Assembly (NCBI GenBank): GCA_030849965.1
Contig: JAVDKL010000001.1
Location: 2,152,554 to 2,216,553 of the forward strand
DNA length: 64,000 nucleotides
Reading direction: 5' to 3'
From: Schauerella fraxinea
GTDB taxonomy: Bacteria; Pseudomonadota; Gammaproteobacteria; Burkholderiales; Burkholderiaceae_B
Positions 56,177-64,000 of the stretch are shown piece after piece. Position 1 is the first letter of the stretch; each line of letters opens with the position of its first letter. The notes beneath the pieces were generated by a model. It saw only the letters and a program-made list of their open reading frames with translations, searched no databases and had not been told where the DNA came from. Made by a program: the position numbers and the translations under genes.

Positions 56177-57343
56177 ATGCCCTCTGTTGTCTACCTGCTC
56201 GGCCTCACCATCTTTTCACTGACCACAGCGGAGTTCATGGTTGCCGGCATGATGCCGTCGCTGGCCCAAGCGCTCGGCGTCACGATCGGCGAGATCGGTT
56301 ATCTCATTTCACTCTATGCCTTGGGCATGGCGATCGGCGGGCCATTGTTGACCGCCCTGCTGCTGGCCCTGCGGATGCCGCACAAGCGCGCATTGGTGTG
56401 GCTGCTCGTGCTCAATGTGGCCGGCGCCGTGCTGGCGGCGATGGCGCCCGACTATCTCACAATGGCCGTGGCGCGCGTGGTCATGGGGGTGGCGAGTTCG
56501 GCGTGCATTGGCGTGTCGCTCACGCTGTGCGCGGCACTCGTCGCACCCGATGCGCGCGGGCGGGCAGCATCCTTCGTTCTGGGTGGCCTCATGCTCGCGC
56601 CCGTGGTGGGTGTGCCGATCACCGCATTGATCGAACAGCACTTCGGCTGGCGCGCAAGTTTCTGGGCGGTGGCGATGCTGGCGATGGTGTGCACGGCGAT
56701 CGTGGCGACACGCGTGCCCGCCACCGAGTCGCAGCACCCGGTCAGGCTCGGCCCCGAGGTGCGCGCCTTGTTCAACCGATCGCTTTGGGCAGCCTATGCC
56801 ACCAGTGGCCTCATCATCGGCGCCACCTTTACCGCGTTCACTTATTTCTCGCCGATTTTCACGCAAATCACCGGCTTCTCCGTCAGCGCCATTCCCTGGT
56901 TACTGGCGATCTACGGCTGCGCCAACGTCATCGGCAATCTCGTCGTGGGCCGTTATGCCGATCGCTACACCCTGCCGATACTAGCGCTGGGACTGGCCGT
57001 GCTCGGCACCGCGCTCGCGACATTCGCACTGGGCGCACAGCACGCCGTGGTGGGCGTGTGTGCCTTCCTTGTGATCGGCCTAAGCGGCGTGTCGCTCAAT
57101 CCTGCCATGGTGGCGCGGGTGATGCGCGCGGCCTCTCCCGGCCCGCTCGTGAACACCATGCACGCATCGATCATCACGGCCGGCATCGCGCTGGGTACGT
57201 GGGCGGGCGGCATGACCATCGATGCAGGCTATGGATTGCGATCGCCGTTGTGGGTCGGCACGTCGTTCGCCGCGCTTGGATTGCTGAGCCTGGCGCCGTA
57301 CCTGCGACGAGGCAGAGGCGCGCTCGCGCCCACCGCGCAATAG
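56177..57343 (+). CDS. MFS exporter, DHA1 (arabinose-efflux-like)
   Basis: 388 residues with twelve segments. FSLTTAEFMVAGMMPSLAQAL and ISLYALGMAIGGPLLTALLL mark the AraJ/YdhP-type DHA1 exporters, and LGGLMLAPVVGVPITALIEQ is the TM5 antiporter motif. Substrate is unknown (sugars, drugs). ATG 56177 lies only 21 bases after the preceding terminator, so its promoter must overlap or lie upstream. Confidence 0.86.
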   Translation: MPSVVYLLGLTIFSLTTAEFMVAGMMPSLAQALGVTIGEIGYLISLYALGMAIGGPLLTALLLALRMPHKRALVWLLVLNVAGAVLAAMAPDYLTMAVARVVMGVASSACIGVSLTLCAALVAPDARGRAASFVLGGLMLAPVVGVPITALIEQHFGWRASFWAVAMLAMVCTAIVATRVPATESQHPVRLGPEVRALFNRSLWAAYATSGLIIGATFTAFTYFSPIFTQITGFSVSAIPWLLAIYGCANVIGNLVVGRYADRYTLPILALGLAVLGTALATFALGAQHAVVGVCAFLVIGLSGVSLNPAMVARVMRAASPGPLVNTMHASIITAGIALGTWAGGMTIDAGYGLRSPLWVGTSFAALGLLSLAPYLRRGRGALAPTAQ

Positions 57344-57417
57344 CGCTCTCGAATCCTCTGGAGCGCTCTGGAATCCTCTGGAGCGGTGGAATTCTCTGGA
57401 AGTCTCTGGAGCGCTGG
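57343..57417. repeat. 20-bp tandem repeat in a converging spacer
   Basis: Units gcgctctcgaatcctctgga (57343-57362) and gcgctctggaatcctctgga (57363-57382) differ at one position. A shortened copy (57383-57400) and a fragment (57401-57417) follow. It starts at the last base of the MFS stop codon and lies between two converging genes. Confidence 0.85.
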
Positions 57418-57485
57418 CGCCAAGTCAATAAGCGGTGTTCACCGTCGCGTTAGCGCCAGGCAACTGGCGATAACGCCGATGAGCA

Positions 57486-59021
57486 TCAGGGATGCGAAGG
57501 CGCCTGCGACGGCGCCAGCAACGACAGCCCCAACTGCGCCCGGCGCTGCAGCCACAGACTGGCGCGATAACGCGGGTCACCCGTCACGTCGAGAAGATTG
57601 CGCAGCACTTCCACGATCGTCCTGGCGCCAAGCTTGTCGCCCATCGCCAGCGGACCGCCCGGGTAACCCAACCCCAGCGACACCGCACGATCGATGTCTT
57701 GGGGCGTGGCAATTTTTTGCTGCGCGATATCGCTCGCCACATTGACGATGGCGGCCACGATACGTTGCGCCACGAAGCCCGGCGAATCCTCGATCACACT
57801 TACCGGCACGCCGTCTTTCGCAAACAACGCATGTGCCGCATCGCGCCACGCCGCGCCGGTTGCAGGCGAAACCATGATGCAACGGCGCTTGACGTCTTCC
57901 ACGCCAAACAGCGTGTCCAAACCTACCGTGCGCGTGGCATCCAGGCCTTGCGATTGCACGGCCGTCGACACGTCTTGCCCGTACGGGGTCACGACGATCA
58001 ACGCATCGGCAGGCGGCTTGGCCGTCACCGCGAGATCCGCCCCCAAGGCCTTGATCAGCGACACGGCACGCGCGTGCCCATCGCCATGCTGCGGGCTGAC
58101 CCATACCGTAAGCTCAGTACGCAGCGCCGGCACGGCCGGCTCATCGGGCACCTGCTTCTTTCCGTCGGCGTAGGTGTAAAACCCTTCACCGGCCTTGCGC
58201 CCCACCAAGCCGCCGGCCAGGCGCACAGCGGTGATGGGCGACGGACGAAACCGCGGCTCGTCGTAAAACTGGCGATAGATCGACTCCATCACCGGATGCG
58301 ACACGTCCAACGCGGTGAGGTCCAGCAATTCGAACGGTCCCATGCGAAAGCCGGCTTGATCGCGCATCAGCGCATCGATCTGATCGAACGGCGCAACGGC
58401 CTCTTGCGCGACGCGCAAGCCTTCGATATTCATGCCGCGACCGGCGTGATTGACGATGAAGCCGGGCATATCGCGCGCACGCACTGCCGTGTGACCCATG
58501 CGGCGGCCGAGTTCCATCAAGGCGTCGCCCGCTGCAGGGTCGCTGCGCAGGCCGTCGATCACCTCCACCACCTTCATCAGCGGTACAGGATTGAAGAAGT
58601 GGTAACCCACCACGCGCTCAGGGTGCTTGCACTGCGCGGCAATCGCCGTGATCGACAGCGAAGAGGTGTTGGACGCCAGAATGCATTGCGCATCCACGAT
58701 GCCTTCCAGGTCGGCAAACAACGCGCGTTTAACGTCAAGACGTTCGACGATCGCCTCGACGACCACATCGCAGCCTGCCAGATCGGTCAGCGCTTGAGCG
58801 GGCGAAATGCGTGCGAACGCAGCTTGCGCATCGGCCGGGGTGAGCTTGCCTTTCTGCGACAAGGTTTCCCACGTTTTGGACAAAGCCTGCGTGGCAGCGG
58901 TGACCGCGTCGGCGCTCACATCGAACAGCCTGACGTTCAAGCCTGCTTGCGCGGCGATCTGAACGATGCCGCGGCCCATGGCGCCAGCGCCGACGATGCC
59001 GATCGTATTGATTGCTTTCAC
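57486..59021 (-). CDS. 3-Hydroxyacyl-CoA dehydrogenase (PaaH-like)
   Basis: Oxidises 3-hydroxyacyl-CoA to 3-oxoacyl-CoA with NAD. 511 residues with the long bacterial layout: NAD-binding domain starting TIGIVGAGAMGRGIVQIAA, catalytic His in VGYHFFNPVPLMKVVEV, dimerisation domain, and a second C-terminal 3HCDH domain with GFVAQRIVAAIVNVA and LGLGYPGGPLAMGD. This length fits phenylacetate-pathway PaaH. The adjacent CoA-transferase gene begins upstream on the same strand. Confidence 0.93.
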   Translation of the reverse strand: MKAINTIGIVGAGAMGRGIVQIAAQAGLNVRLFDVSADAVTAATQALSKTWETLSQKGKLTPADAQAAFARISPAQALTDLAGCDVVVEAIVERLDVKRALFADLEGIVDAQCILASNTSSLSITAIAAQCKHPERVVGYHFFNPVPLMKVVEVIDGLRSDPAAGDALMELGRRMGHTAVRARDMPGFIVNHAGRGMNIEGLRVAQEAVAPFDQIDALMRDQAGFRMGPFELLDLTALDVSHPVMESIYRQFYDEPRFRPSPITAVRLAGGLVGRKAGEGFYTYADGKKQVPDEPAVPALRTELTVWVSPQHGDGHARAVSLIKALGADLAVTAKPPADALIVVTPYGQDVSTAVQSQGLDATRTVGLDTLFGVEDVKRRCIMVSPATGAAWRDAAHALFAKDGVPVSVIEDSPGFVAQRIVAAIVNVASDIAQQKIATPQDIDRAVSLGLGYPGGPLAMGDKLGARTIVEVLRNLLDVTGDPRYRASLWLQRRAQLGLSLLAPSQAPSHP

Positions 59022-59072
59022 TGCTTGTCTCCCTGTTGTCTCGCGGCGTTGAGATAACGCCGTGTTCGCGCG

Positions 59073-60299
59073 TCACACTTCCATTTGAATCGCATCGATC
59101 TCGGCGTCGCTCAACCCCAAGCGGTCGCGCAGCACTTCGCGCGTGTGCTGGCCCAGCGTGGGTGCGGGATGGCGATACTGCACAGGGCTGTCGGACAGCT
59201 TGATCGGGCTCGATGCCACAGGTGCCGTGCCCGCCAGCGAATGGGGCAGTTCGCGGCGCATCTCGCGCGCGACGACTTGCGGGTCGTCAAACACTTGATC
59301 GATCGTGTTGATCGGACCGGCCGGCACGCCGGCTTTTTCGAGTTCGGTCAACCAGAAATCACGCGCGCCGCCGCCCATCAGTTCAACCAGAATCGGCACG
59401 AGTTCGGCGCGATTGCGCACGCGCTGCGGGTTGGTGGCAAAGCGCGGATCATCGGCCAACTCGGGGCGGCCGATCACGCGGCTGTAAGCGCGGAATTGGC
59501 TGTCGTTGCCCACCGCCACGATCAAGTGACCATCGTTGGACGCAAACACCTGATACGGCACCAGGTTCTGATGCGCGTTGCCGGCGCGCTGGGGTGCCAC
59601 GTTCGAGGTGAGATAGTTGGTGGTTTGATTGGCCAGCATAGCCACCTGGCAATCGAGCAGCGCCATGTCGATATGTTGCCCGAGCCCACTGCGATCGCGC
59701 TCATGCACTGCGGCCAATACGCCCACCGTGGCATACATGCCCGTCATCAGATCGGCCACCGCCACGCCGGCCTTTTGCGGTCCGCCGCCGGGCAGATCGT
59801 CGCGTTCGCCGGTAATGCTCATCAGGCCGCCCATGCCCTGGATCATGAAGTCGTAGCCGGGGCGGTGCGCGTAAGGGCCCGTCTGACCGAAGCCGGTAAT
59901 GGAGCAATAGATCAAGCGCGGATTGATGGCCTTCAAGCTCTCGTAATCGAGACCGTATTTGCGCAACCCGCCAACCTTGAAATTCTCGACAAAGATATCG
60001 CTATCGACCGCCAAACGGCGCACCAGCTCGGCACCTGCTGGCGTAGCAATATCGATCGCCACCGACATCTTGTTGCGGTTGGCCGAGAGGTAATAGGCGG
60101 CCTCGCTGGTGTCGTGCCCTTCGCCATCGCGCAAGTATGGGGGGCCCCATCCGCGCGTGTCGTCGCCGCTGTTGGGCCGTTCGATCTTGACGACTTCGGC
60201 GCCGAGATCGGCCAGGTTTTGCGTGCACCACGGACCGGCGAGAACGCGGGTCAAATCCAAAACGCGGAGACCGGCAAGCGGCGGGGGACGATGTGACAT
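59073..60299 (-). CDS. CaiB/BaiF family III CoA transferase
   Basis: Moves CoA between acyl-CoA and a free carboxylic acid. ATG 60299 gives 408 residues; a longer frame upstream adds unconserved residues. Family signs: LRVLDLTRVLAGPWCTQNLADLGAEVVKIE, the active-site Asp in ALLDCQVAML, VENFKVGGLRKYGLDY and GFGQTGPYAHRPGYDF. Upstream of the dehydrogenase by 51 bases on the same strand, so probably one unit. Specific acid unknown. Confidence 0.93.
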   Translation of the reverse strand: MSHRPPPLAGLRVLDLTRVLAGPWCTQNLADLGAEVVKIERPNSGDDTRGWGPPYLRDGEGHDTSEAAYYLSANRNKMSVAIDIATPAGAELVRRLAVDSDIFVENFKVGGLRKYGLDYESLKAINPRLIYCSITGFGQTGPYAHRPGYDFMIQGMGGLMSITGERDDLPGGGPQKAGVAVADLMTGMYATVGVLAAVHERDRSGLGQHIDMALLDCQVAMLANQTTNYLTSNVAPQRAGNAHQNLVPYQVFASNDGHLIVAVGNDSQFRAYSRVIGRPELADDPRFATNPQRVRNRAELVPILVELMGGGARDFWLTELEKAGVPAGPINTIDQVFDDPQVVAREMRRELPHSLAGTAPVASSPIKLSDSPVQYRHPAPTLGQHTREVLRDRLGLSDAEIDAIQMEV

Positions 60300-60476
60300 G
60301 AGGCTCAGTATTAAAGAGGCGGTAAGTGACCGAAACCGGACAACCAAACGACACGTCCGGGCGATGAGACCTGCAAAACATGGGCGTTCCGGTTTAAGCT
60401 TGAACAGCTACACCTCGCCGCCTTAAACGGGTTGCCGGCGACCCCAGCCGGCCATTATAAATCGCAGAGGAGACAC

Positions 60477-61445
60477 ATGCCCCACGAACTGGCTACATCA
60501 CTGCACGCACAGATGCGCCTGCCCGTCATCTGTGCCCCGATGTTCATCGTATCCAACCCGAATTTGGTCGTTGCGCAGTGCACGAGCGGCGTCATCGGGT
60601 CGTTTCCCGCGCTCAATGCTCGCCCCCAGAGCTTGCTGGACGAGTGGTTGCACGAGATCACCGAACGGCTCGACGCCGCACGCGCCCAGCCCGGCGCGCG
60701 CGTTGCACCCTTTGCGGTCAATCAGATCATTCATCACAGCAACGATCGCTTGGCGCAGGATCTCGAGGCCTGCGGCAAGCATCGCGTACCGCTCATCATC
60801 ACGAGCCTGCGTGCGCCGGGTGAAGTGGTGGATGCAGTGCACGCCTGGGGCGGCAAGGTATTCCATGACGTGACCACGATCCGGCATGCCGAAAAAGCAC
60901 TCGAAGCCGGCGTCGACGGCCTGATCCTCGTGGCCGCGGGCGCGGGCGGCCATGCCGGCACGTTGAGCCCGTTCGCCCTGCTGGGCGAAGTGCGCAAGTT
61001 CTTCGACGGCCCCATCGCGTTGTCCGGCGCGATCACCAATGGACGCGCGGTGCTCGCCGCGCAAGCCATGGGCGCCGACTTCGCCTATATCGGCACGCGG
61101 TTCATCGCCAGCGAAGAGGCCAATGCGGCGCAAGCCTACAAGGACATGATCGTGTCGTCATCGGCCGCCGACGTGCTGTATACGCCGTTTTTTACCGGCA
61201 TCCCCGGCAACTATCTGTCTGGCAGCATCACCGCATCCGGACTCGATCCCAGTGCCCTGCCCGCACCCGAACCGCAGGCCAGCAACTTCGGCAGCACGCG
61301 CGTCAAAGCGTGGCGTGACGTATGGGGCGCAGGACAAGGCGTGGGTACCATCGACCAGGTGCGGTCCACGCGCGACATCGTCGCCACCATGGCCGATGAG
61401 TATCGCGCGGCGCAAGCGGCGTTGGCTGAGGCAGCGTTCGCATGA
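60477..61445 (+). CDS. Nitronate monooxygenase-family flavoprotein
   Basis: FMN-dependent oxidase of the NMO/2-nitropropane dioxygenase fold. ATG 60477 has AGAGGAG 5 bases upstream; 322 residues. FMN and active-site signs: LPVICAPMFIVSNP, VFHDVTTIRHAEKALEAGVDGLI, and VAAGAGGHAGTLSPFALL with the conserved His; then GADFAYIGTRFIAS. It overlaps the enoyl-CoA hydratase by 4 bases (ATGA). Family members may also be enoyl reductases; the coupled gene supports a CoA-ester role. Confidence 0.9.
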   Translation: MPHELATSLHAQMRLPVICAPMFIVSNPNLVVAQCTSGVIGSFPALNARPQSLLDEWLHEITERLDAARAQPGARVAPFAVNQIIHHSNDRLAQDLEACGKHRVPLIITSLRAPGEVVDAVHAWGGKVFHDVTTIRHAEKALEAGVDGLILVAAGAGGHAGTLSPFALLGEVRKFFDGPIALSGAITNGRAVLAAQAMGADFAYIGTRFIASEEANAAQAYKDMIVSSSAADVLYTPFFTGIPGNYLSGSITASGLDPSALPAPEPQASNFGSTRVKAWRDVWGAGQGVGTIDQVRSTRDIVATMADEYRAAQAALAEAAFA

Positions 61446-62194
61446 GCGCCGGGCTGCTCACATCCCACGACCGCGGTGTGCTGCGGCTCACGTTGAGCCG
61501 GGTGGCCCAACGCAACGCGCTCGACAGCGCGCTATACGATGCCTTGTCCGATGAGATCGGCGGCGCGGCCGACAATGCCGAGATCCGCGTGATCGTCATC
61601 ACGGGCGACGGCGGTTGCTTTACCGCCGGCAACGATCTGCGCGACTTTCAGGCCGAGCGTCCAAGAGGCGATAGTCCGGCGATCCGCTTTCTGCGCACGA
61701 TCGCGGCCACCCCCGTGCCGGTTATCGCTGCTGTCGAAGGTTTTGCGATCGGCATCGGCGTGACGATGCTGCTGCATTGCGATGCCGTGTTTGCCGCCGA
61801 GAATACGGTCATGCAGTTGCCCTTCGTGTCGCTCGGACTGTGTCCGGAAGGCGGATCGAGCATGCTGCTGCCACAACGCGTGGGCGCCATGCGTGCAAAC
61901 GATTGGCTGATGTCGGCCCGGCGCTTCGATGGCGCTGAAGCGGCGCAGGCCGGTTTGATCACCGCCGCAACGCCACCCGGCGAAACGCTGCAAGCCGCTG
62001 AGCAGATGGCACAGCTATGGGCCGCTCAGCCCCGCGACGCCTTGCGCCTGACCAAGCACATGCTGAAACGCGACGATCAGGCTGCGGTCGACAATACGCT
62101 GCAATATGAGGCGACCCAGTTCGCTGCCCGCCTGAAGACCGACGAGGCGCAAACAGCGTTCAAGGCGTTCTTCTCGAAGAAGACAAAAGCGTAA
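61442..62194 (+). CDS. Enoyl-CoA hydratase/isomerase (1)
   Basis: Crotonase-fold enzyme, 250 residues. VAQRNALDSALYDAL, oxyanion-hole segment ITGDGGCFTAGNDLRDF, and the second hole region AVEGFAIGIGVTMLLHCD are conserved; the position of the first catalytic Glu is LPFVSLGLCPEGGSS. Coupled to the NMO gene, so the pair acts on a shared acyl-CoA intermediate. Substrate not known. Confidence 0.9.
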   Translation: MSAGLLTSHDRGVLRLTLSRVAQRNALDSALYDALSDEIGGAADNAEIRVIVITGDGGCFTAGNDLRDFQAERPRGDSPAIRFLRTIAATPVPVIAAVEGFAIGIGVTMLLHCDAVFAAENTVMQLPFVSLGLCPEGGSSMLLPQRVGAMRANDWLMSARRFDGAEAAQAGLITAATPPGETLQAAEQMAQLWAAQPRDALRLTKHMLKRDDQAAVDNTLQYEATQFAARLKTDEAQTAFKAFFSKKTKA

Positions 62195-62411
62195 AGCGGC
62201 CGGTCGCGGTGCGAGGCATATTGCTGGGTGGGCAGCTTCGCGGCGAGCATCGCACGGGCGTCGCTGTAGTTATCCAAGGCGCGTGTGCGACGCCATTCGA
62301 GGGCGCCGCAGGGTTCCGGGCACCCAAAGCGTGCAACGCGCACAGCGGCAATTCTGCGGCGTCAGAACATCGGTCTGCGCTGCATGAGCCGCAAACCCCG
62401 TACGGCTTGGT
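62195..62411. other. Spacer between the converging hydratase genes
   Basis: 217 bases with no confident gene, repeat or terminator. Reading frames crossing it on the minus strand lack a family match, and I leave them out. Confidence 0.4.
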
Positions 62412-63233
62412 TTAAAACGGGCTCTTCGTATCAAAGGAAGGTGGCCGGCGCTCGCGCAACGACTGAATGCCTTCCCGCACGTCCGGGCCGGAGAAGCCCA
62501 TGAACTCCAGTGCCAACGATGCATCGAAGCTCGGGCCTGCCATGCGCAGCCAGTTATTGAGCGAGTACTTGGTCCATCGGATCGCGGTTTGCGATCCGTG
62601 CGCCAGCTTGCCGGCGACCTCAAAGGCACGCGGGATCAGGTCGGCTTCGTCCACGCATAACGACACCAGACCAATCCGCTCCGCCTCTTCGCCACTGACG
62701 GCCTCGCACAACAGCAAGTGATATTTGGCCTTGGCCATCCCGCACAACAATGGCCACACAATCGCGGCATGATCGCCGGCAGCCACGCCCAGCCGGGTAT
62801 GACCATCGATGATGCGCGCCGTGCGTGCCGCGATCGAAATGTCGGCCAGCAATCCCACCACCAGCCCCGCGCCCACTGCCGCGCCATGCATCGCCGACAC
62901 GATCGGCTTGCTGCAATTGATCACGTTGTAGACCAGGTCGCGCGCCTCGCGCCAAACGCGTGCGCGCACGGCGAAATCCTCTGCCATCTCGGCCACGAGA
63001 CCCAGATCGCCGCCGCCCGAAAAGCCTTTACCCTCGCCGCGGATGATGACGACGCGCACCTCGGGGTCGGCATCGATGTCGCGCCAGACGTCGGCAAGTT
63101 CGCGATGCAGACTGGCGTCGGCGGTGGACAGGCTGTCTGCGCGACCGCCTTTGCCAGGCATGACCAGTTCGAGAATGCCGTCGGGATGATGCTGAAAGAT
63201 AAGCGAGGTATAGGCTGCGTAGCGATCCGACAC
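62412..63233 (-). CDS. Enoyl-CoA hydratase/isomerase (2)
   Basis: Crotonase-fold protein of 273 residues. Oxyanion-hole motif [18 protein letters not shown], second region [19 protein letters not shown], and [19 protein letters not shown] where the usual Glu positions have Gly/Asp, so catalysis may differ from standard hydration (isomerase or hydrolase possible). The C-terminal [20 protein letters not shown] is typical of the family. It converges with the first hydratase but is only about 25-30% alike by eye. Confidence 0.88.
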   Translation of the reverse strand: MSDRYAAYTSLIFQHHPDGILELVMPGKGGRADSLSTADASLHRELADVWRDIDADPEVRVVIIRGEGKGFSGGGDLGLVAEMAEDFAVRARVWREARDLVYNVINCSKPIVSAMHGAAVGAGLVVGLLADISIAARTARIIDGHTRLGVAAGDHAAIVWPLLCGMAKAKYHLLLCEAVSGEEAERIGLVSLCVDEADLIPRAFEVAGKLAHGSQTAIRWTKYSLNNWLRMAGPSFDASLALEFMGFSGPDVREGIQSLRERRPPSFDTKSPF

Positions 63234-63421
63234 GATGGGGTTGTCTCCTGAGGATGGCGAGGCGCGCGAGCGATCCGTGCCGCGCGTCGTTTTTAGTTGT
63301 GCATGCCGCGGGCGTTTGCGAGGCCCACACGGCGATCCACTATTGATGCACTATATCCGCGATAAGCCGCCGCCTGTGCCTGCCAGCTGCTGCCGCCATT
63401 CTCGTCAAAGGGATATTTTCT

Positions 63422-64000
63422 GTGAGCCACCCCGCCCCGTCTGCCGTTAACCCCGCCGTCACCCCCGCCATCGCGCCCGCCATCGCCCCTGTCGACCGGA
63501 CCGATTTGCCCGCCGTGTTTGCGCCGCGCGAGGCCGACACCAACAAAGGCAGCTTCGGCGCGGTGGGCATATTGGGGGGCGGGCCCGGCATGACCGGCGC
63601 GGCCCTATTGGCCGCACGCGCTGCGCTGAAATTGGGCGCCGGCAAAGTATTCGTCGGTTTTCCCACCGACGATCTCCCCTTTCCCTGCGACATGCTGCAC
63701 CCCGAACTGATGTTGCGCGATGCGCGCGGGCTGTTGGCAGCCAAGGTGGTCACGAGCTGGGTGGCGGGATGCGGGCTGGGCGAAACCGACACGGCCGTGG
63801 CGCTGCTGCAATCGCTGATGGATTCACTCGAGGACACACCGCTCGTGCTGGATGCGGATGGATTGAATCTCCTGGCGGCCAAACGTTTCGCTTTGCCGCG
63901 CAGCATGCACACCGTGCTTACGCCGCATCCGGCCGAAGCGGGCCGCCTGCTGGGAAGCGACGCCAAGGCGGTGCAACACGATCGACCCGCTGCGGCACGC
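63422..64000 (+). CDS. nnrD: ADP-dependent NAD(P)H-hydrate dehydratase, partial
   Basis: Repairs hydrated NADH/NADPH. GTG 63422 (AAGGGA 8 bases upstream) opens 193 codons that run off the window. After a Pro/Ala-rich N-terminal tail of about 20 residues, the ribokinase-like domain begins: NKGSFGAVGILGGGPGMTGA, AARAALKLGAGKVFVG, VAGCGLGET, LVLDADGLNLLA and VLTPHPAEAGRLLG are NnrD (YjeF C-terminal) motifs. No epimerase (NnrE) domain is seen in this part. Confidence 0.93.
   Translation, partial: MSHPAPSAVNPAVTPAIAPAIAPVDRTDLPAVFAPREADTNKGSFGAVGILGGGPGMTGAALLAARAALKLGAGKVFVGFPTDDLPFPCDMLHPELMLRDARGLLAAKVVTSWVAGCGLGETDTAVALLQSLMDSLEDTPLVLDADGLNLLAAKRFALPRSMHTVLTPHPAEAGRLLGSDAKAVQHDRPAAAR

Noticed and set aside
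62077-62343. Minus-strand gene between the two hydratases
   Set aside because: Mostly antisense to the first hydratase, with no family match or ribosome-binding site.

Overview
This is a G+C-rich window (by eye about 63-65% G+C over most of it) from a betaproteobacterium of the Burkholderiales, most likely Alcaligenaceae (Bordetella / Achromobacter / Pusillimonas neighbourhood). The reasons are the mreBCD-mrdA-rodA wall cluster divergent from gatCAB, the metX-metW pair with a SAM-II riboswitch, two Bug-type periplasmic binding proteins, and a monofunctional gshA. No rRNA, CRISPR array, insertion sequence or integrase was seen.

Layout. 1-1.8 kb: polar amino acid ABC transporter (binding protein and a permease cut by the window edge). 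2.1-4.5 kb: ftsEX and an orphan cheD. 4.5-8.4 kb: a 13-bp tandem repeat array and a fused indolepyruvate ferredoxin oxidoreductase. 8.6-15.7 kb: mutY, then rodA-mrdA-mreD-mreC-mreB (minus strand). 15.9-24.3 kb: gatCAB, pyrE, xthA, ampG, metW, metX and its riboswitch. 24.3-31.9 kb: a GntR regulator, a frameshifted AEC permease, a LuxR-type mini-regulator, a lipoprotein, gshA, a lipocalin, a membrane protein and an MFS permease. 32-38 kb: glgX, a diguanylate cyclase, a HAD enzyme, two very small genes and an IclR regulator. 38.3-41.9 kb: a Bcr/CflA-type exporter and an enolase divergent from a LysR regulator. 42-46.7 kb: a catabolic operon (GntR regulator, two Bug proteins, a beta-decarboxylating dehydrogenase, a LigI-like lactonase). 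46.8-48.3 kb: hemerythrin and a BrnT/BrnA toxin-antitoxin pair plus a third small gene. 49.0-54.3 kb: a low-G+C biosynthetic island. 54.9 kb: tRNA-Arg(CCG). 55-57.3 kb: a di-domain cytochrome c and an MFS exporter. 57.5-63.2 kb: acyl-CoA genes. 63.4 kb: an NAD(P)H-hydrate dehydratase cut by the window edge.

The most unusual part is the five-gene island at 49.06-54.32 kb. Its genes are tightly packed, mostly overlapping, and much lower in G+C than the rest. They encode an EctB-type L-2,4-diaminobutyrate aminotransferase with no ectA or ectC, a D-Ala-D-Ala-ligase-like ATP-grasp enzyme with changed specificity positions, a C39-like cysteine peptidase, a YcaD-like MFS transporter, and an alanine-racemase-family enzyme with changed substrate-entry residues. 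I infer a pathway that makes L-diaminobutyrate, epimerises it or alanine, ligates a small dipeptide, and exports it. This may be a secreted antimetabolite or a non-standard cell-wall precursor. The island is bracketed on the left by a small intact gene (48038-48298) and on the right by a decayed copy of that gene's 3' half (54580-54713), followed by a tRNA gene.

A second recurring theme is that spacers between converging genes carry local tandem duplications or perfect hairpins (4549-4790, 9689-9768, 19360-19392, 21034-21052, 34282-34339, 57343-57417).
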